This document shows, piece by piece, positions 1 to 8,153 of a DNA stretch of 64,000 nucleotides. Location: NCBI GenBank assembly GCA_964235485.1, contig CAXSAZ010000003.1, positions 169,267-233,266 of the forward strand. Direction: 5' to 3'. Source of the DNA: CAHJXG01 sp964235485. GTDB lineage: Bacteria; Pseudomonadota; Alphaproteobacteria; Acetobacterales; Acetobacteraceae. Positions within the stretch are counted from its first letter, which is position 1. Each line of letters begins with the position of its first letter. Both the position numbers and the translations under genes were made by a program. Under the pieces are notes generated by a model. That model was not told where the DNA came from and ran no database searches. It was given only the letters and a program-made list of their open reading frames with translations.

Positions 1-151
1 CGTCCTCGTTCGGCGCGTTGCGCAGCGCGGTGAGCAGGTTGTCGAGCGTGGGGTTGGGCCGCTGCCCGAACGCGGTCCTGCCGGGTACCACGGCCAGGCC
101 GGCCAGCAGGACCAGCAGCGCCGCCCCATGCAGTGCCAGGCGGCGCCGCAT
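1..151 (-). CDS. Secreted protein N-terminus, TPR-like (partial)
   Basis: The minus-strand frame opens with ATG at 151-149 and runs off the window edge, so only about 50 residues are visible. It begins with an arginine-rich n-region (MRRRLALHGAA) followed by a leucine/valine-rich hydrophobic core, which reads as a signal peptide. The mature start contains a TLDNLLTALRNAPNED helix resembling the first helix of small tetratricopeptide-repeat proteins. Its start codon overlaps the glcF stop (TGATG), so it is probably translationally coupled to the glycolate oxidase operon. The function is unknown, and the TPR assignment is an inference from one helix. Confidence 0.55.
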   Translation of the reverse strand, partial: MRRRLALHGAALLVLLAGLAVVPGRTAFGQRPNPTLDNLLTALRNAPNED

Positions 152-1476
152 CAGGCGGGGACGGCCACTGCCGCTTGCGGCAGGCCCGCCGGCGCCGGGC
201 CGCCCGCCATCCAGTCCAGCAGCTCCACCGTGTGGATCACCGGCGTTTCCCCCCCAAGCTGGGTGATGCAGCCGATGTTGCCGGCGGCGATCAGGTCCGG
301 CTTGGTCTTGGCGATGTTGGCGAGCTTGCGCTCCCGCAGTTGCCCGGCGATGGCCGGCTGCACCAGGTTGTAGGTGCCGGCGGAGCCGCAGCACAGATGG
401 CCCTCCGCCGGCTCCAGCACCGTGAAGCCCGCTTTCCGCAGCAGCGCCTTCGGCTCGTTGAGCACGCGCTGCCCGTGCTGCAGGCTGCACGCGGCGTGGT
501 AGGCGACGCGCAGGCCCGGCGCGGGCCGGGTGGGGGCGTAGTCCAGGGTCGCCAGGTATTCCGAGATGTCCATGGCGAGCTTCGACACCCGCTCCGCCTT
601 GGTGGCCCACTCCGCCGGCTCCGCCCGGAACATGAAGCCGTAGTCCTTGACCGTGGTGCCGCAGCCGCTGGTGTTGATCAGGATGGCATCGAGGCCGTCC
701 CCCTCGACCTCCCGCGTCCAGCCGGCGATGTTGGCCCGCGCGCTCCTCATGGCCGGGTCGTGCCGGCCCATGTGGTGGGTCAGCGCGCCGCAGCAGCCGA
801 CGCCGCGGGCGATCACCACCTCGATGCCGAGCCGGGTCAGCAGGCGGATCGTCGCCTCGTTGATGGACGGCGCCAGCACGGTCTGCGCACAACCGGCCAA
901 GAGCGCCACCCGGCCGCGCCGCGTGCCCTCCGCCTTGTGGACTTGCGGCGACTGCATGGCGCTGGGCGGCGGCAGCTTGGCGGGCGCCAGGTCCAGCATG
1001 GCGTGCATCCGGTCGCCGAGCGTGCTGCCCCGCGGGATCAGCCGGCGCACGGGCCGGGCCGCTTTCGCCCCCAGCACCGCCGCGCGGAACAGCGCCGGGC
1101 GCGGCAGCACGGCTTGCAGGACGTTGCGCAGCATCCGCTCGTGCCAGGGCCGGGTGTAGGTTTCCTCGATGTACTGCCGCGCGTGATCGACCAGGTGCAT
1201 GTAGTGCACGCCGGACGGGCACGTCGTCATGCAGGCGAGGCAGGACAGGCAGCGGTCCACGTGGCGCACGACCTCCTCGGTCGCCGGGCGCCCGGATTCC
1301 AGCATGTCCTTGATGAGGTAGATGCGCCCGCGCGGGCTGTCCAGCTCGTCGCCCAGCAGCACGAAGGTGGGGCAGGTGGCGGTGCAGAAGCCGCAATGCA
1401 CGCAGGTGCGCAGGACCTGGTTGCTGGACGCGGTGTTGGGATCAGCGAGCTGCTCGGCGTTGAAGTTGGTTTGCAT
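151..1476 (-). CDS. glcF: Glycolate oxidase iron-sulfur subunit GlcF
   Basis: This 441-residue protein is the electron-transfer subunit of the membrane-associated glycolate oxidase GlcDEF, which oxidises glycolate to glyoxylate. Two ferredoxin-type 4Fe-4S motifs are visible near the N-terminus: C25, C28, C31, C35 (CVHCGFCTATCP) and C76, C79, C82, C86 (CLSCLACMTTCP). Two CCG motifs (GVGCCGALTHH and HLCCGSAGTY) mark the paired cysteine-rich domains of this family. It is the third gene of glcD-glcE-glcF. An AAAGGA ribosome site lies 7-8 bases before the ATG and is the last of three repeated copies (see the 26-bp repeat). Length and motif order are normal. Confidence 0.96.
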   Translation of the reverse strand: MQTNFNAEQLADPNTASSNQVLRTCVHCGFCTATCPTFVLLGDELDSPRGRIYLIKDMLESGRPATEEVVRHVDRCLSCLACMTTCPSGVHYMHLVDHARQYIEETYTRPWHERMLRNVLQAVLPRPALFRAAVLGAKAARPVRRLIPRGSTLGDRMHAMLDLAPAKLPPPSAMQSPQVHKAEGTRRGRVALLAGCAQTVLAPSINEATIRLLTRLGIEVVIARGVGCCGALTHHMGRHDPAMRSARANIAGWTREVEGDGLDAILINTSGCGTTVKDYGFMFRAEPAEWATKAERVSKLAMDISEYLATLDYAPTRPAPGLRVAYHAACSLQHGQRVLNEPKALLRKAGFTVLEPAEGHLCCGSAGTYNLVQPAIAGQLRERKLANIAKTKPDLIAAGNIGCITQLGGETPVIHTVELLDWMAGGPAPAGLPQAAVAVPA

Positions 1477-1480
1477 CGGT

Positions 1481-1558
1481 TGTCCTTTACGCCTGCGACG
1501 CCGGGCTGTCCTTTACGCCGGCAACGCCGGGCTGTCCTTTACGCCGGCAACGCCGGCG
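1481..1558. repeat. Three tandem 26-bp repeats between glcE and glcF
   Basis: Three head-to-tail copies start at 1481, 1507 and 1533, each with the plus-strand core TGTCCTTTACGCC. The last two copies are nearly identical; the first has two or three changes. Read on the coding (minus) strand, every unit contains AAAGGACA, the ribosome-binding site that serves glcF. The sequence CTTTACGCCGGCGT at the very end of glcE resembles the repeat core, so the array may have grown from the glcE 3' end. There are no spacers, so it is not a CRISPR. Confidence 0.9.
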
Positions 1559-1561
1559 GGC

Positions 1562-2764
1562 CTACACGCCGGCGTAAAGCCGGCCGGGATTGAGGATGCC
1601 GGCGGGGTCCATGGCGGTCTTGACCCGGCGGGTGATGCGGGCAAGCGCCGGCGCTTCCGGCGGCACTACGTCCACGGCGGCGCGCATCGGCTCGGGCGCG
1701 CGCAGCAGGGTCCAGGTGCCGCGCCCGGCCAGCGCCGCCGCGGTGACGCGCTCGTGCAGGGCAGGGGGGCCGGCGGCCCAGACCAGGCCGCCGCCCCAAT
1801 CCAGGAAGCCGCGGGCACCGGCGGACTCCAGGGCCGCAAGCGCCGCCGGGCCGCTTGATGGGCGGACAGAGATGCGCCACACGGCGTCGCCGGGTTCGGC
1901 CCGCAGCGGCACGGCGTCGCGGACCGCGCGCCAGGCGGCGCGGCTCGCCGCGTCGTCCAAGGTCGCCGCCGTGCCGAAGGGCGCGAGGTCCTCGGCCAGC
2001 CGGCGGAGGCGGTATTCGACGCTCTTGGCAAAATCCTCGATCCGCACCAGCGCCACGGCGCCGCGCCCGGCGAGCGCCGGCACCCGCTCCGCCGCGTCCG
2101 CGGGCAGCCAGGCCGCGCCCGACACGCCGAAGGGCGACCCCAGCGCCGCCGACAGCGCCGCCACGCCCCGTGCCGCGTCCAGGCCCGGCAGCAGCAGCGA
2201 TCCCGTCAGCTCCGCCCGCGGCAGCACCTTGAGCGTCACCTGCGTGATGACGGCGAGCGTGCCGTAGCTGCCGGTCAGCAGCTTGCACAGGTCCAGCCCG
2301 GTGACGTTCTTCAACACGCGCCCGCCCGAGCGGATCACCTCGCCCGCGCCGTTCACCGCGCGCACGCCCATTACGTGGTCGCGCATCGCCCCCCAGGCGA
2401 CCCGGCGCGGCCCCGACAGGTTGGTGGCGACCACGCCGCCCAGGGTCTGCACCCCTGCCTCCGTGCCCAGCAGGGCCGACAGGTCCGGCGGCTCGGCGAT
2501 CAAGCCCTGGCCGCCCTCCGCGAGCTTGGCTTCCAGGTCCGGGATGGTGACGCCGGCGCCGGCGGAGATGATCAGCTCCTGCGGCGCATACAGGGGAATC
2601 TCGGTCAGGTTGCGCGTGGACAGGCCGCGCGCCGCCTGCACGGGGCGCAGCATCCCCGCCTTGGTGCCGCGGCCCTGGACCAGCAACGGCTCGTTCGCGG
2701 CGCGGGCGGCGAGAATTGCCTCGACCACACCCCCCTCATGCGCCGGCGCCAAAGCGACGCTCAT
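1562..2764 (-). CDS. glcE: Glycolate oxidase FAD-binding subunit GlcE
   Basis: This 400-residue protein belongs to the FAD-linked oxidase (PCMH-type) family and is the second flavin subunit of GlcDEF. The N-terminal FAD-binding half includes the LIAEPPDLSALLGTEAGVQT stretch and the GGRVLKNVTGLDLCKLLTG signature that aligns with GlcE and the C-terminal part of GlcD-like oxidases. It ends with GILNPGRLYAGV, the conserved family tail. It sits 24 bases downstream of the glcD stop and upstream of glcF, the usual D-E-F order, so the complex is probably made from one transcript. Confidence 0.95.
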   Translation of the reverse strand: MSVALAPAHEGGVVEAILAARAANEPLLVQGRGTKAGMLRPVQAARGLSTRNLTEIPLYAPQELIISAGAGVTIPDLEAKLAEGGQGLIAEPPDLSALLGTEAGVQTLGGVVATNLSGPRRVAWGAMRDHVMGVRAVNGAGEVIRSGGRVLKNVTGLDLCKLLTGSYGTLAVITQVTLKVLPRAELTGSLLLPGLDAARGVAALSAALGSPFGVSGAAWLPADAAERVPALAGRGAVALVRIEDFAKSVEYRLRRLAEDLAPFGTAATLDDAASRAAWRAVRDAVPLRAEPGDAVWRISVRPSSGPAALAALESAGARGFLDWGGGLVWAAGPPALHERVTAAALAGRGTWTLLRAPEPMRAAVDVVPPEAPALARITRRVKTAMDPAGILNPGRLYAGV

Positions 2765-2788
2765 GCCCCGATGCCCATGCCCCGGCGC

Positions 2789-4246
2789 TCAGGCGGCTGC
2801 GGGCAGGCCGGGGGCCGCCTGCGGCGGATCGACCAGGGGGAACACCTTGCTCGGGTTCAGCAGCCAGTCCGGGTCGAAGGCCGTCTTGATGCGCCGCTGC
2901 TGGTTCAGCTCGGTTTCGGTGAACTGCACGGGCATCAGGTCGCGCTTCTCGACCCCCACCCCGTGCTCGCCGGTGAGGCAGCCGCCGACCTCCACGCAGA
3001 GCTTCAGGATGTCCGCGCCGAACTTCTCCGCCTCCTCGAAGCTGCCGGGCTGGTTGGCGTCGAACATGATGAGCGGATGCAGGTTGCCGTCGCCCGCGTG
3101 GAAGATGTTGGCGACCTTGAGGCCGTAGGCGTCGCTCATCTCGCCGATGCGGCGCAGCACGAAGGGAAGCTGCCCCGTGGGGATGGTGCCGTCCATGCAC
3201 AGGTAGTCCGGGCTGATCCGCCCCACCGCGCCGAACGCCCCCTTGCGGCCCTTCCAGATGGCGACGCTTTCCTCCACGGACTGGCTGACCCGCAGGCTGA
3301 TGGGCTTGAACGGCTCGCACAAGGCGGAGATACGGCCCAACAGGTCGTCCTGCTCCGCGGTGCTGCCTTCCACCTCGATGATCAGCATGGCCTCCGCATC
3401 CAGCGGGTAGCCGGCGTGGGCGAAGGCTTCGCAGGCGTGGATGGCCGGGCGGTCCATGAACTCCAGCGCCACGGGGATGATGCCGGAGCCGATGATCGCG
3501 TCCACCGCGCGCCCGGCGGTCTCGTTCGCGTCGAACGCCACCAGCATGGCGCGCTGGCCTTCCGGAGCGCGGAGGATGCGGACGGTCACTTCCGTGACCA
3601 TTGCGAGCATCCCCTCGCTGCCGGTCAGGAGGCCCAGCCAGTCATAGCCGGCGGCGTCCAGGTGCCGCCCGCCGATGTCGAGGACTTCCCCCTCCATCGT
3701 CACGATCCTGAGGCCCAGCAGGTTGTTGGCCGTCACCCCGTATTTCAGGCAATGCGCGCCGCCGGAGTTCATGCCGACGTTGCCGCCGATCATGCAGGCG
3801 AGCTGGCTGCTGGGGTCGGGGGCGTAGAAAAAGCCCTCCGCCGCCACCGCGTTGGTGATGCCGATGTTGGTCACGCCCGCCTGCACCGTGGCGCAGCGGT
3901 CGGCGTAGTCGATGTCGAGGATGCGGTTCATCCGCATCAGGCCGACCACCACGCTGTCCGACATCGGCAACGCCCCGCCCGCCAAGCCGGTGCCGGCGCC
4001 GCGCGGCACCACGCGCACGCCGTTCTTGTGGCAGAAAGCGAGCACGGCCGCGACCTGCTCCGTGGTTTCCGGCAGCGCCACGGCCATCGGAACCTGGCGG
4101 TAGGCCGGCAGTCCGTCGGTTTCGTAGGGCTTGAGGCGCAGCGCCTCGCTGATCACGCCCGACGCGGGCAGCAGCGCCTGCAGCCCGGCCACGATCTCGG
4201 CGCGGCGGGCGATGACGTCGGCCTTGGGCGGCGGTTGCGCGATCAT
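2789..4246 (-). CDS. glcD: Glycolate oxidase FAD-linked subunit GlcD
   Basis: The 485-residue catalytic flavoprotein subunit of glycolate oxidase, first gene of glcDEF. The FAD-binding PCMH domain spans roughly residues 40-230, with RVVPRGAGTGLAGGALP and the GGNVGMNSGGAHCLKYG segment that cradles the flavin. The FAD-oxidase C domain follows, with HAGDGNLHPLIMFD and the GEHGVGVEKR motif. Such proteins oxidise 2-hydroxy acids; D-lactate is an alternative substrate, but the adjacent glcE and glcF favour glycolate. No glcC-type regulator is visible nearby. The ATG at 4246 agrees with the family start. Confidence 0.96.
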   Translation of the reverse strand: MIAQPPPKADVIARRAEIVAGLQALLPASGVISEALRLKPYETDGLPAYRQVPMAVALPETTEQVAAVLAFCHKNGVRVVPRGAGTGLAGGALPMSDSVVVGLMRMNRILDIDYADRCATVQAGVTNIGITNAVAAEGFFYAPDPSSQLACMIGGNVGMNSGGAHCLKYGVTANNLLGLRIVTMEGEVLDIGGRHLDAAGYDWLGLLTGSEGMLAMVTEVTVRILRAPEGQRAMLVAFDANETAGRAVDAIIGSGIIPVALEFMDRPAIHACEAFAHAGYPLDAEAMLIIEVEGSTAEQDDLLGRISALCEPFKPISLRVSQSVEESVAIWKGRKGAFGAVGRISPDYLCMDGTIPTGQLPFVLRRIGEMSDAYGLKVANIFHAGDGNLHPLIMFDANQPGSFEEAEKFGADILKLCVEVGGCLTGEHGVGVEKRDLMPVQFTETELNQQRRIKTAFDPDWLLNPSKVFPLVDPPQAAPGLPAAA

Positions 4247-4306
4247 GGTGTTTCCCCGGCTTGCTTCCCCTGAACATGGAACCGGGCGACGGCATCGGCA
4301 AGACGC

Positions 4307-4333
4307 AAAAAACCCCGGAGCAAGGCCCCGGGG
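4307..4333 (-). terminator. Intrinsic terminator of rpmJ
   Basis: Read on the minus strand, CCCCGG pairs with CCGGGG around a 9-base loop and is followed at once by six T residues. It lies about 30 bases after the rpmJ stop and before glcD, so it should end the rpmJ transcript and separate it from the glc operon. Confidence 0.85.
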
Positions 4334-4361
4334 CGCGCTCAGCGCAACGAGAAGACGCGCG

Positions 4362-4487
4362 TCAGCCTTGGCGGGCCTTCATGCGGGGGTTCTTCTTGTT
4401 GATGACGTAAACGCGGCCGTGGCGGCGCACCACGCGGCAGTTCTTGTCGCGGAGCTTGGCCGATTTCAGGCTGTTGCGGATCTTCAT
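4362..4487 (-). CDS. rpmJ: 50S ribosomal protein L36
   Basis: A 41-residue ribosomal protein that begins MKIRNSLKSAK and ends MKARQG, with the basic RRHGRVYVINKKNPR block of L36. It is the longer proteobacterial form lacking the full C-C-C-H zinc set; only one cysteine (KNCRVVRR) is visible, consistent with the zinc-free C-minus type. It stands alone between an upstream 14-bp tandem duplication and a strong terminator, away from the large ribosomal protein operons, as is common in alphaproteobacteria. Confidence 0.97.
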   Translation of the reverse strand: MKIRNSLKSAKLRDKNCRVVRRHGRVYVINKKNPRMKARQG

Positions 4488-4491
4488 GATG

Positions 4492-4518
4492 CGACTTTCG
4501 GGGCACGACTTTCGGGGC
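4492..4518. repeat. Tandem 14-bp duplication in the rpmJ leader
   Basis: The 13-mer CGACTTTCGGGGC occurs at 4492-4504 and again at 4506-4518, four bases upstream of the rpmJ start on the coding strand. The duplicated segment contains GAAAG on the minus strand, so it overlaps the zone expected to bind the ribosome. It parallels the duplicated ribosome-site unit before glcF. Confidence 0.85.
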
Positions 4519-4610
4519 GCGGCGGCCCAGGGTGAGGATCGGATCAGACGGGTCGCGCTGGTTACTGGCCGGGGCGGGCGGTGTCAAGGCGGGGCGTTGA
4601 ACCTCGAAGT

Positions 4611-4700
4611 TCACCAGTCCTCGCACCGCAACCCATCCACGCGGGTGAACTCCCGCAGGTTGCCGGTCACCACCTGGCGTCGAGCATGTAGGTCAGCACC
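4611..4700 (-). pseudogene. PIN-domain (VapC-like) toxin C-terminal remnant
   Basis: The minus-strand frame ending at the TGA at 4613-4611 encodes QVVTGNLREFTRVDGL followed by a C-E-D-W tail. This matches the last strand and helix of VapC-type PIN ribonucleases (typically vTxNxreFxRvpGLxvenW). The preceding residues do not continue the PIN fold and no ATG with the aspartate-bearing N-terminus is present. I read it as the 3' stump of a lost toxin gene. The antitoxin partner is absent. Confidence 0.5.
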
Positions 4701-4750
4701 TAAGCAGTCTTTTGCAGCTTGGGCCACGGATGGCGGCGCCAAGGGCAGGC

Positions 4751-4776
4751 GGCGGATGGCGCTGCGCTTATCCGCC
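4751..4776. repeat. REP-like palindrome
   Basis: GGCGGAT at 4751-4757 is the exact reverse complement of ATCCGCC at 4770-4776, separated by 12 bases. The flanking context (ATCCGCCCTACG) looks like the dispersed intergenic palindromes seen in many proteobacterial genomes. It lies next to the PIN remnant in the same debris-like gap. Confidence 0.45.
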
Positions 4777-5073
4777 CTACGATCTTGAGCATGCGTGTCC
4801 CGACTTGCAGGAGGCTGCTTAGAACGCCTCGCGTTCCTGCATCCGCACGGCCTGCGACTTGTTGGCAAGGAAAAGCACTGTCCGGAACATGGCGAGGCGC
4901 CTTCCTTGGATACGCAACACGTATGTCCGAAAGCGGCGCCGCCGTCCAACCCGGCAGGCCATGCCGAACCTTCACGGATTCTTGTGGGGGCGGAACGAAA
5001 ACCGTCCTGGCTCCTTTTTAAGAATTCGTTTACGAAATGAGAAGGAAAGCCGTTCACAGGGGAGCTGAGGAGA

Positions 5074-5367
5074 ATGTTGCGCATCCAAGCCGTGCTGACG
5101 CAGTTCAAACGCGATGAGGAGGGCACCTCCGCGCTCGGATACGCCCTGATCGCCGCGTTGCTGACCTTCATCCTGATCGGAACCGTCGAGACGTTTGGCG
5201 CCAATCTCGGCACGACGTTTGCCGGCGTCGCGCATTCCTTCAACGCCGCCGCCGCCCAGCAAGCGGCGACGGCTCCGTCCGGCTTGGCGTGCCGGCCCCT
5301 GACAGCCGGACAGCCGACGATTGAGCAATGCCAGCAGAACCTCAGCCACCCCGGCATCGCGGGGTAA
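5074..5367 (+). CDS. Flp/type IVb pilin family protein (orphan)
   Basis: A 97-residue protein with a short basic leader, then DEEGTSALGYALIAALLTF and a single hydrophobic segment ending in GANLGTTFAGVA. This is the Flp (Tad) pilin layout, in which prepilin peptidase cuts after the glycine and the hydrophobic helix drives fibre packing. Mature position 5, normally the glutamate of the EY pair, is glycine here (LGY), although the tyrosine at position 6 is kept. A roughly 40-residue Ala/Gln/Pro-rich tail with two cysteines follows. No tad/cpa assembly genes or peptidase lie in the window. GAGGAG precedes the ATG. It may be a pseudopilin or a pilin used with a distant Tad locus. Confidence 0.8.
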   Translation: MLRIQAVLTQFKRDEEGTSALGYALIAALLTFILIGTVETFGANLGTTFAGVAHSFNAAAAQQAATAPSGLACRPLTAGQPTIEQCQQNLSHPGIAG

Positions 5368-5500
5368 GCGGGGCCGGCGGACGCTGCAACGGCGTTCGCG
5401 GGCGGCCCGCTCCACGCGGCGGCGGATACGCGCGCTTCCGCCCCCTGCGCCCGGGCGGCGCCGGCCCATATGCCGGGCAGCTTCCACGTAGGACCCTGCC

Positions 5501-6166
5501 ATGAACGACCGCGCCACTTGGACCGCGTTCCTGCTGATGTGCTTCGCGCTGGTCGGCCTCGCCGGGCTGTTCGCGACCTACGCCACCACCGTCCCGTTGG
5601 AGCGCGCGCTGATCCGCACCGGCGTGCTCGACCAGGTGCTCGCCGCCGCCCGCGGGCCGGACGCGGAAGCGCAACTGGCGGCGCTGCGCCCCGCACTCGG
5701 CCCGGCCGCGGACGCCGTGCTGTCCGGACCCGGCGACCTGTGGGACCGCGTGGCCGCCGAGCGCCGTGTCGTCCTGGACGAGCAAGGGCGGGAAGCGCGC
5801 AGCGTCGCCCACCGGGTCCGCATCATGGTCGGCACCGTGACGCTGATGGCAGCGCTGGTGGGGGCGGGGATCATGGCGCTGGCGTCGCGCCGGGGTGCCG
5901 ATGCCAGCGCATCGCACCGGGACGCCGATGCAACCTCCGCCGCGGGGCGCGTTTCAACCTCCGGAACCCCCGAACGGAGCAGCGCCATGAAGCAGCCGCA
6001 CACCGAAGAATCCATCGACCACACGGACGGCGAGCAGGACACCGGCAACCACAAGAAGCCCGGCAAGCCAGACACCGGCGGCGCGGACAAGTTCGGCGGC
6101 ACCCGCGCGGGCGCCGAGAACCTGGAGCACCCGACCACCGAGAAGCCGTCCGGCACGCCGGCCTGA
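5501..6166 (+). CDS. Two-helix membrane protein with acidic tail, unknown
   Basis: A 221-residue protein I do not recognise. Residues about 7-30 form one hydrophobic helix (AFLLMCFALVGLAGLF) and about 108-128 a second (IMVGTVTLMAALVGAGIMAL), with a helical, charged segment of about 75 residues between them. From about residue 130 it is hydrophilic, rich in Asp, Glu, Gly, Thr and Lys, and likely disordered. An in-frame ATG at 5986, preceded by CGGAGC, could independently start a 60-residue hydrophilic protein, so the ORF may give two products. It lies between the orphan pilin and another small membrane protein. Confidence 0.5.
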   Translation: MNDRATWTAFLLMCFALVGLAGLFATYATTVPLERALIRTGVLDQVLAAARGPDAEAQLAALRPALGPAADAVLSGPGDLWDRVAAERRVVLDEQGREARSVAHRVRIMVGTVTLMAALVGAGIMALASRRGADASASHRDADATSAAGRVSTSGTPERSSAMKQPHTEESIDHTDGEQDTGNHKKPGKPDTGGADKFGGTRAGAENLEHPTTEKPSGTPA

Positions 6167-6289
6167 AACCCACCGCCTGGCCTTGGCCGGGACTGCCGCC
6201 CGCTTGGCGGTCCCGCGCCGGCTCCAATTTGCGCGGCGCCCCCGCGCCCGAACACTTGAACCTGAATACCCCGGGGCCACGTCCTTCGC

Positions 6290-6577
6290 ATGAACCGCAT
6301 CCCGCCCGTCATCGACATGGCTCCCGACGGCACGTTCCGCACCAAGCCGCCCGGTATGCGCGCGCCGTTGTCGTTCAAGCTGCTGCTGGGGGCAACCATC
6401 GTGGCCGTGCTGGCCGGCGCCGCCGCGGTGGCGGCTTTGGCGCTGTGGATCGCGGCGCTGCTGCTGCCGGTGGTGGTGATCGCCGCCGTTGTCGCCTGGG
6501 GCACTTATAAGTATCGCGCTTGGCGCCGCCGGGACGCGGGCGGCGAGGCGCGCTCGGTTTACTACCGCTTCCGCTAA
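6290..6577 (+). CDS. Small membrane protein, unknown
   Basis: A 95-residue protein with a soluble N-terminus (about 25 residues, Pro-rich) and two closely spaced Ala/Val/Leu-rich membrane segments (about 29-48 and 51-70), ending in a basic RAWRRRD tail. That charge pattern suggests a hairpin with both ends in the cytoplasm. It precedes the KaiC-like gene by about 60 bases on the same strand. No family is recognised. Confidence 0.5.
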   Translation: MNRIPPVIDMAPDGTFRTKPPGMRAPLSFKLLLGATIVAVLAGAAAVAALALWIAALLLPVVVIAAVVAWGTYKYRAWRRRDAGGEARSVYYRFR

Positions 6578-6634
6578 CCGTTCGGCGCGCCGGCGGCCGC
6601 CGGCGCTCGGTTGATTTCGTTTGTGCTATGATCC

Positions 6635-8146
6635 ATGTCTGCCGGCATGAACCCACAGTCGCAGCCTAAGCTGTCCATAGGAACTGCCGGTCTCGATGCC
6701 ATTCTGGGCGGTGGCATCGAGCGTGGGCGCGTTTACCTGGTGGAGGGCGCGCCCGGCGCCGGCAAAACCACCTTGGCGCTCGGTTTCCTGCTCGAAGGCG
6801 TCCGCCAAGGCGACGCCACCCTTTACGTCACGCTGTCCGAATCCGAGAACGAGCTGCGTTCCGTCGCCGCCAGCCACGGCTGGAGCATGGACGGCGTTGA
6901 CATCTTCGAGCTTACCGCCTCCACCAGCCTGGACGGGGAAGGCGAGCAGAGCGTGCTGCACCCGGCGGAACTCGAGCTGGGCGAAACCGCCCGCGCCGTG
7001 ATGGACCGGGTGCGGGCGCGCAGCCCGGCCCGCGTCGCGTTCGACAGCCTGAGCGAAATTCGCCTGCTGGCGGAGAACCCGCAGCGTTACCGCCGCCAGG
7101 TCCTGGCGCTCAAGCGGTTCTTCACGCTGCAAGGCTGCACGGTGCTGCTGCTCGACGACCATTCGTCCAAGCCGTCGTTGTCCGGCGGAGACCTGCAACT
7201 GCACAGCGTCGTGCACGGCGTGGTGACGTTGGAGCAGGTCGAGCGCGACTATGGGGCGGAACGGCGGCGGCTGCGCGTCGTCAAGCTGCGGGGCAGCCCG
7301 TTCCGCGGCGGCTACCACGATTTCGCCATTCACCGGGGCGGCATCGCCGTGTATCCGCGCCTGGTCGCTCACCAGCGCCACGTTGCGTTCGACCCCGCCC
7401 CCGTCAGCACCGGCAGCGCCGAACTCGATCAGATGCTGGGCGGCGGCCTCAGCCCCGGCACCAACATGCTGCTGATCGGCCCGTCAGGCGCCGGCAAGAC
7501 GACCACAGCCACCAGCGCGCTGGTGGCTGTGCTGCGCCGGGGCGGGCGCGCCGCGTATTTCCTGTTCGACGAGGGGCTGCCCACGCTGCTGGCCCGCTCC
7601 GCCGCGCTCGGCATGGACCTGCGCCCTTTCATCGAGACCGGGCAGCTCACCCTGCGCCAGATCGACCCGGCCGAGATGTCGCCAGGCGAGTTCGCCCACC
7701 ATGTGTCCCAGGCGGTCGAGCGCGACGGGGCGCGCTTCGTCGCCATCGACAGCCTCAACGCCTACATGCAGAGTATGCCCGGCGAGCAATACCTGCTGCT
7801 GCAGATGCACGAGCTGCTGACCTACTTGAACCAGCAGGGGGTGATCACCTTTCTGGTGTTGGGCCAGAGCGGCATCATCGGCCAGGTCACGGCGGCGGTG
7901 GACCTCAGCTACCTCGCGGACGCCATCCTGCTGCTGCGCTTCTTCGAGGCGGACGGCGAGGTGCGCAAGGCGGTGTCCGTCATCAAGACCCGCACGGCGG
8001 GCCATGAGCGGACGGTGCGGGAAATCGCCATTGGCCCGCAGGGCCTGTTTGTGGGCGCCCCGTTCACGGGCGCGCAGGGCGTGCTCAGCGGTTGGCCGGT
8101 TTGGACCGGCACGCTGGCCCCGCCCAGCGCCGCCGGGCTGGGCTGA
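6635..8146 (+). CDS. KaiC-like tandem RecA-fold ATPase
   Basis: A 503-residue protein with two KaiC/RAD55-type ATPase domains. Domain 1 carries Walker A GAPGAGKTT at about residues 38-46 and domain 2 carries GPSGAGKTT at about 278-286, each preceded by a GGGL/GGGI loop typical of the family (LDAILGGGI, LDQMLGGGL). The glutamate-bearing strand after Walker A is VTLSESENEL in domain 1 and FLFDEG in domain 2, so the canonical double-Glu of clock KaiC is altered. No kaiA or kaiB is present. The next gene, 7 bases downstream, is a hybrid histidine kinase, a pairing known for KaiC-like stress or signalling modules outside cyanobacteria. A role in signal output rather than a circadian clock is the likely reading. 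Confidence 0.9.
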   Translation: MSAGMNPQSQPKLSIGTAGLDAILGGGIERGRVYLVEGAPGAGKTTLALGFLLEGVRQGDATLYVTLSESENELRSVAASHGWSMDGVDIFELTASTSLDGEGEQSVLHPAELELGETARAVMDRVRARSPARVAFDSLSEIRLLAENPQRYRRQVLALKRFFTLQGCTVLLLDDHSSKPSLSGGDLQLHSVVHGVVTLEQVERDYGAERRRLRVVKLRGSPFRGGYHDFAIHRGGIAVYPRLVAHQRHVAFDPAPVSTGSAELDQMLGGGLSPGTNMLLIGPSGAGKTTTATSALVAVLRRGGRAAYFLFDEGLPTLLARSAALGMDLRPFIETGQLTLRQIDPAEMSPGEFAHHVSQAVERDGARFVAIDSLNAYMQSMPGEQYLLLQMHELLTYLNQQGVITFLVLGQSGIIGQVTAAVDLSYLADAILLLRFFEADGEVRKAVSVIKTRTAGHERTVREIAIGPQGLFVGAPFTGAQGVLSGWPVWTGTLAPPSAAGLG

Positions 8147-8153
8147 AGCGGCC

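Larger units (their letters stand above)
4488..5073. other. Largely non-coding stretch upstream of the pilin gene
   Basis: This 586-base gap holds the rpmJ leader duplication, a PIN-domain remnant at its left end and a palindrome at 4751-4776. The final 90 bases before the pilin are AT-richer than the rest and carry GAGGAG five bases before its ATG. No intact gene is recognisable on either strand. A pilin promoter must lie in the right half, but no unambiguous -35/-10 pair could be picked by eye. Confidence 0.5.

Noticed and set aside
1481..1558. CRISPR-like array between glcE and glcF
   Set aside because: The units are contiguous with no spacers; it is a plain tandem repeat.
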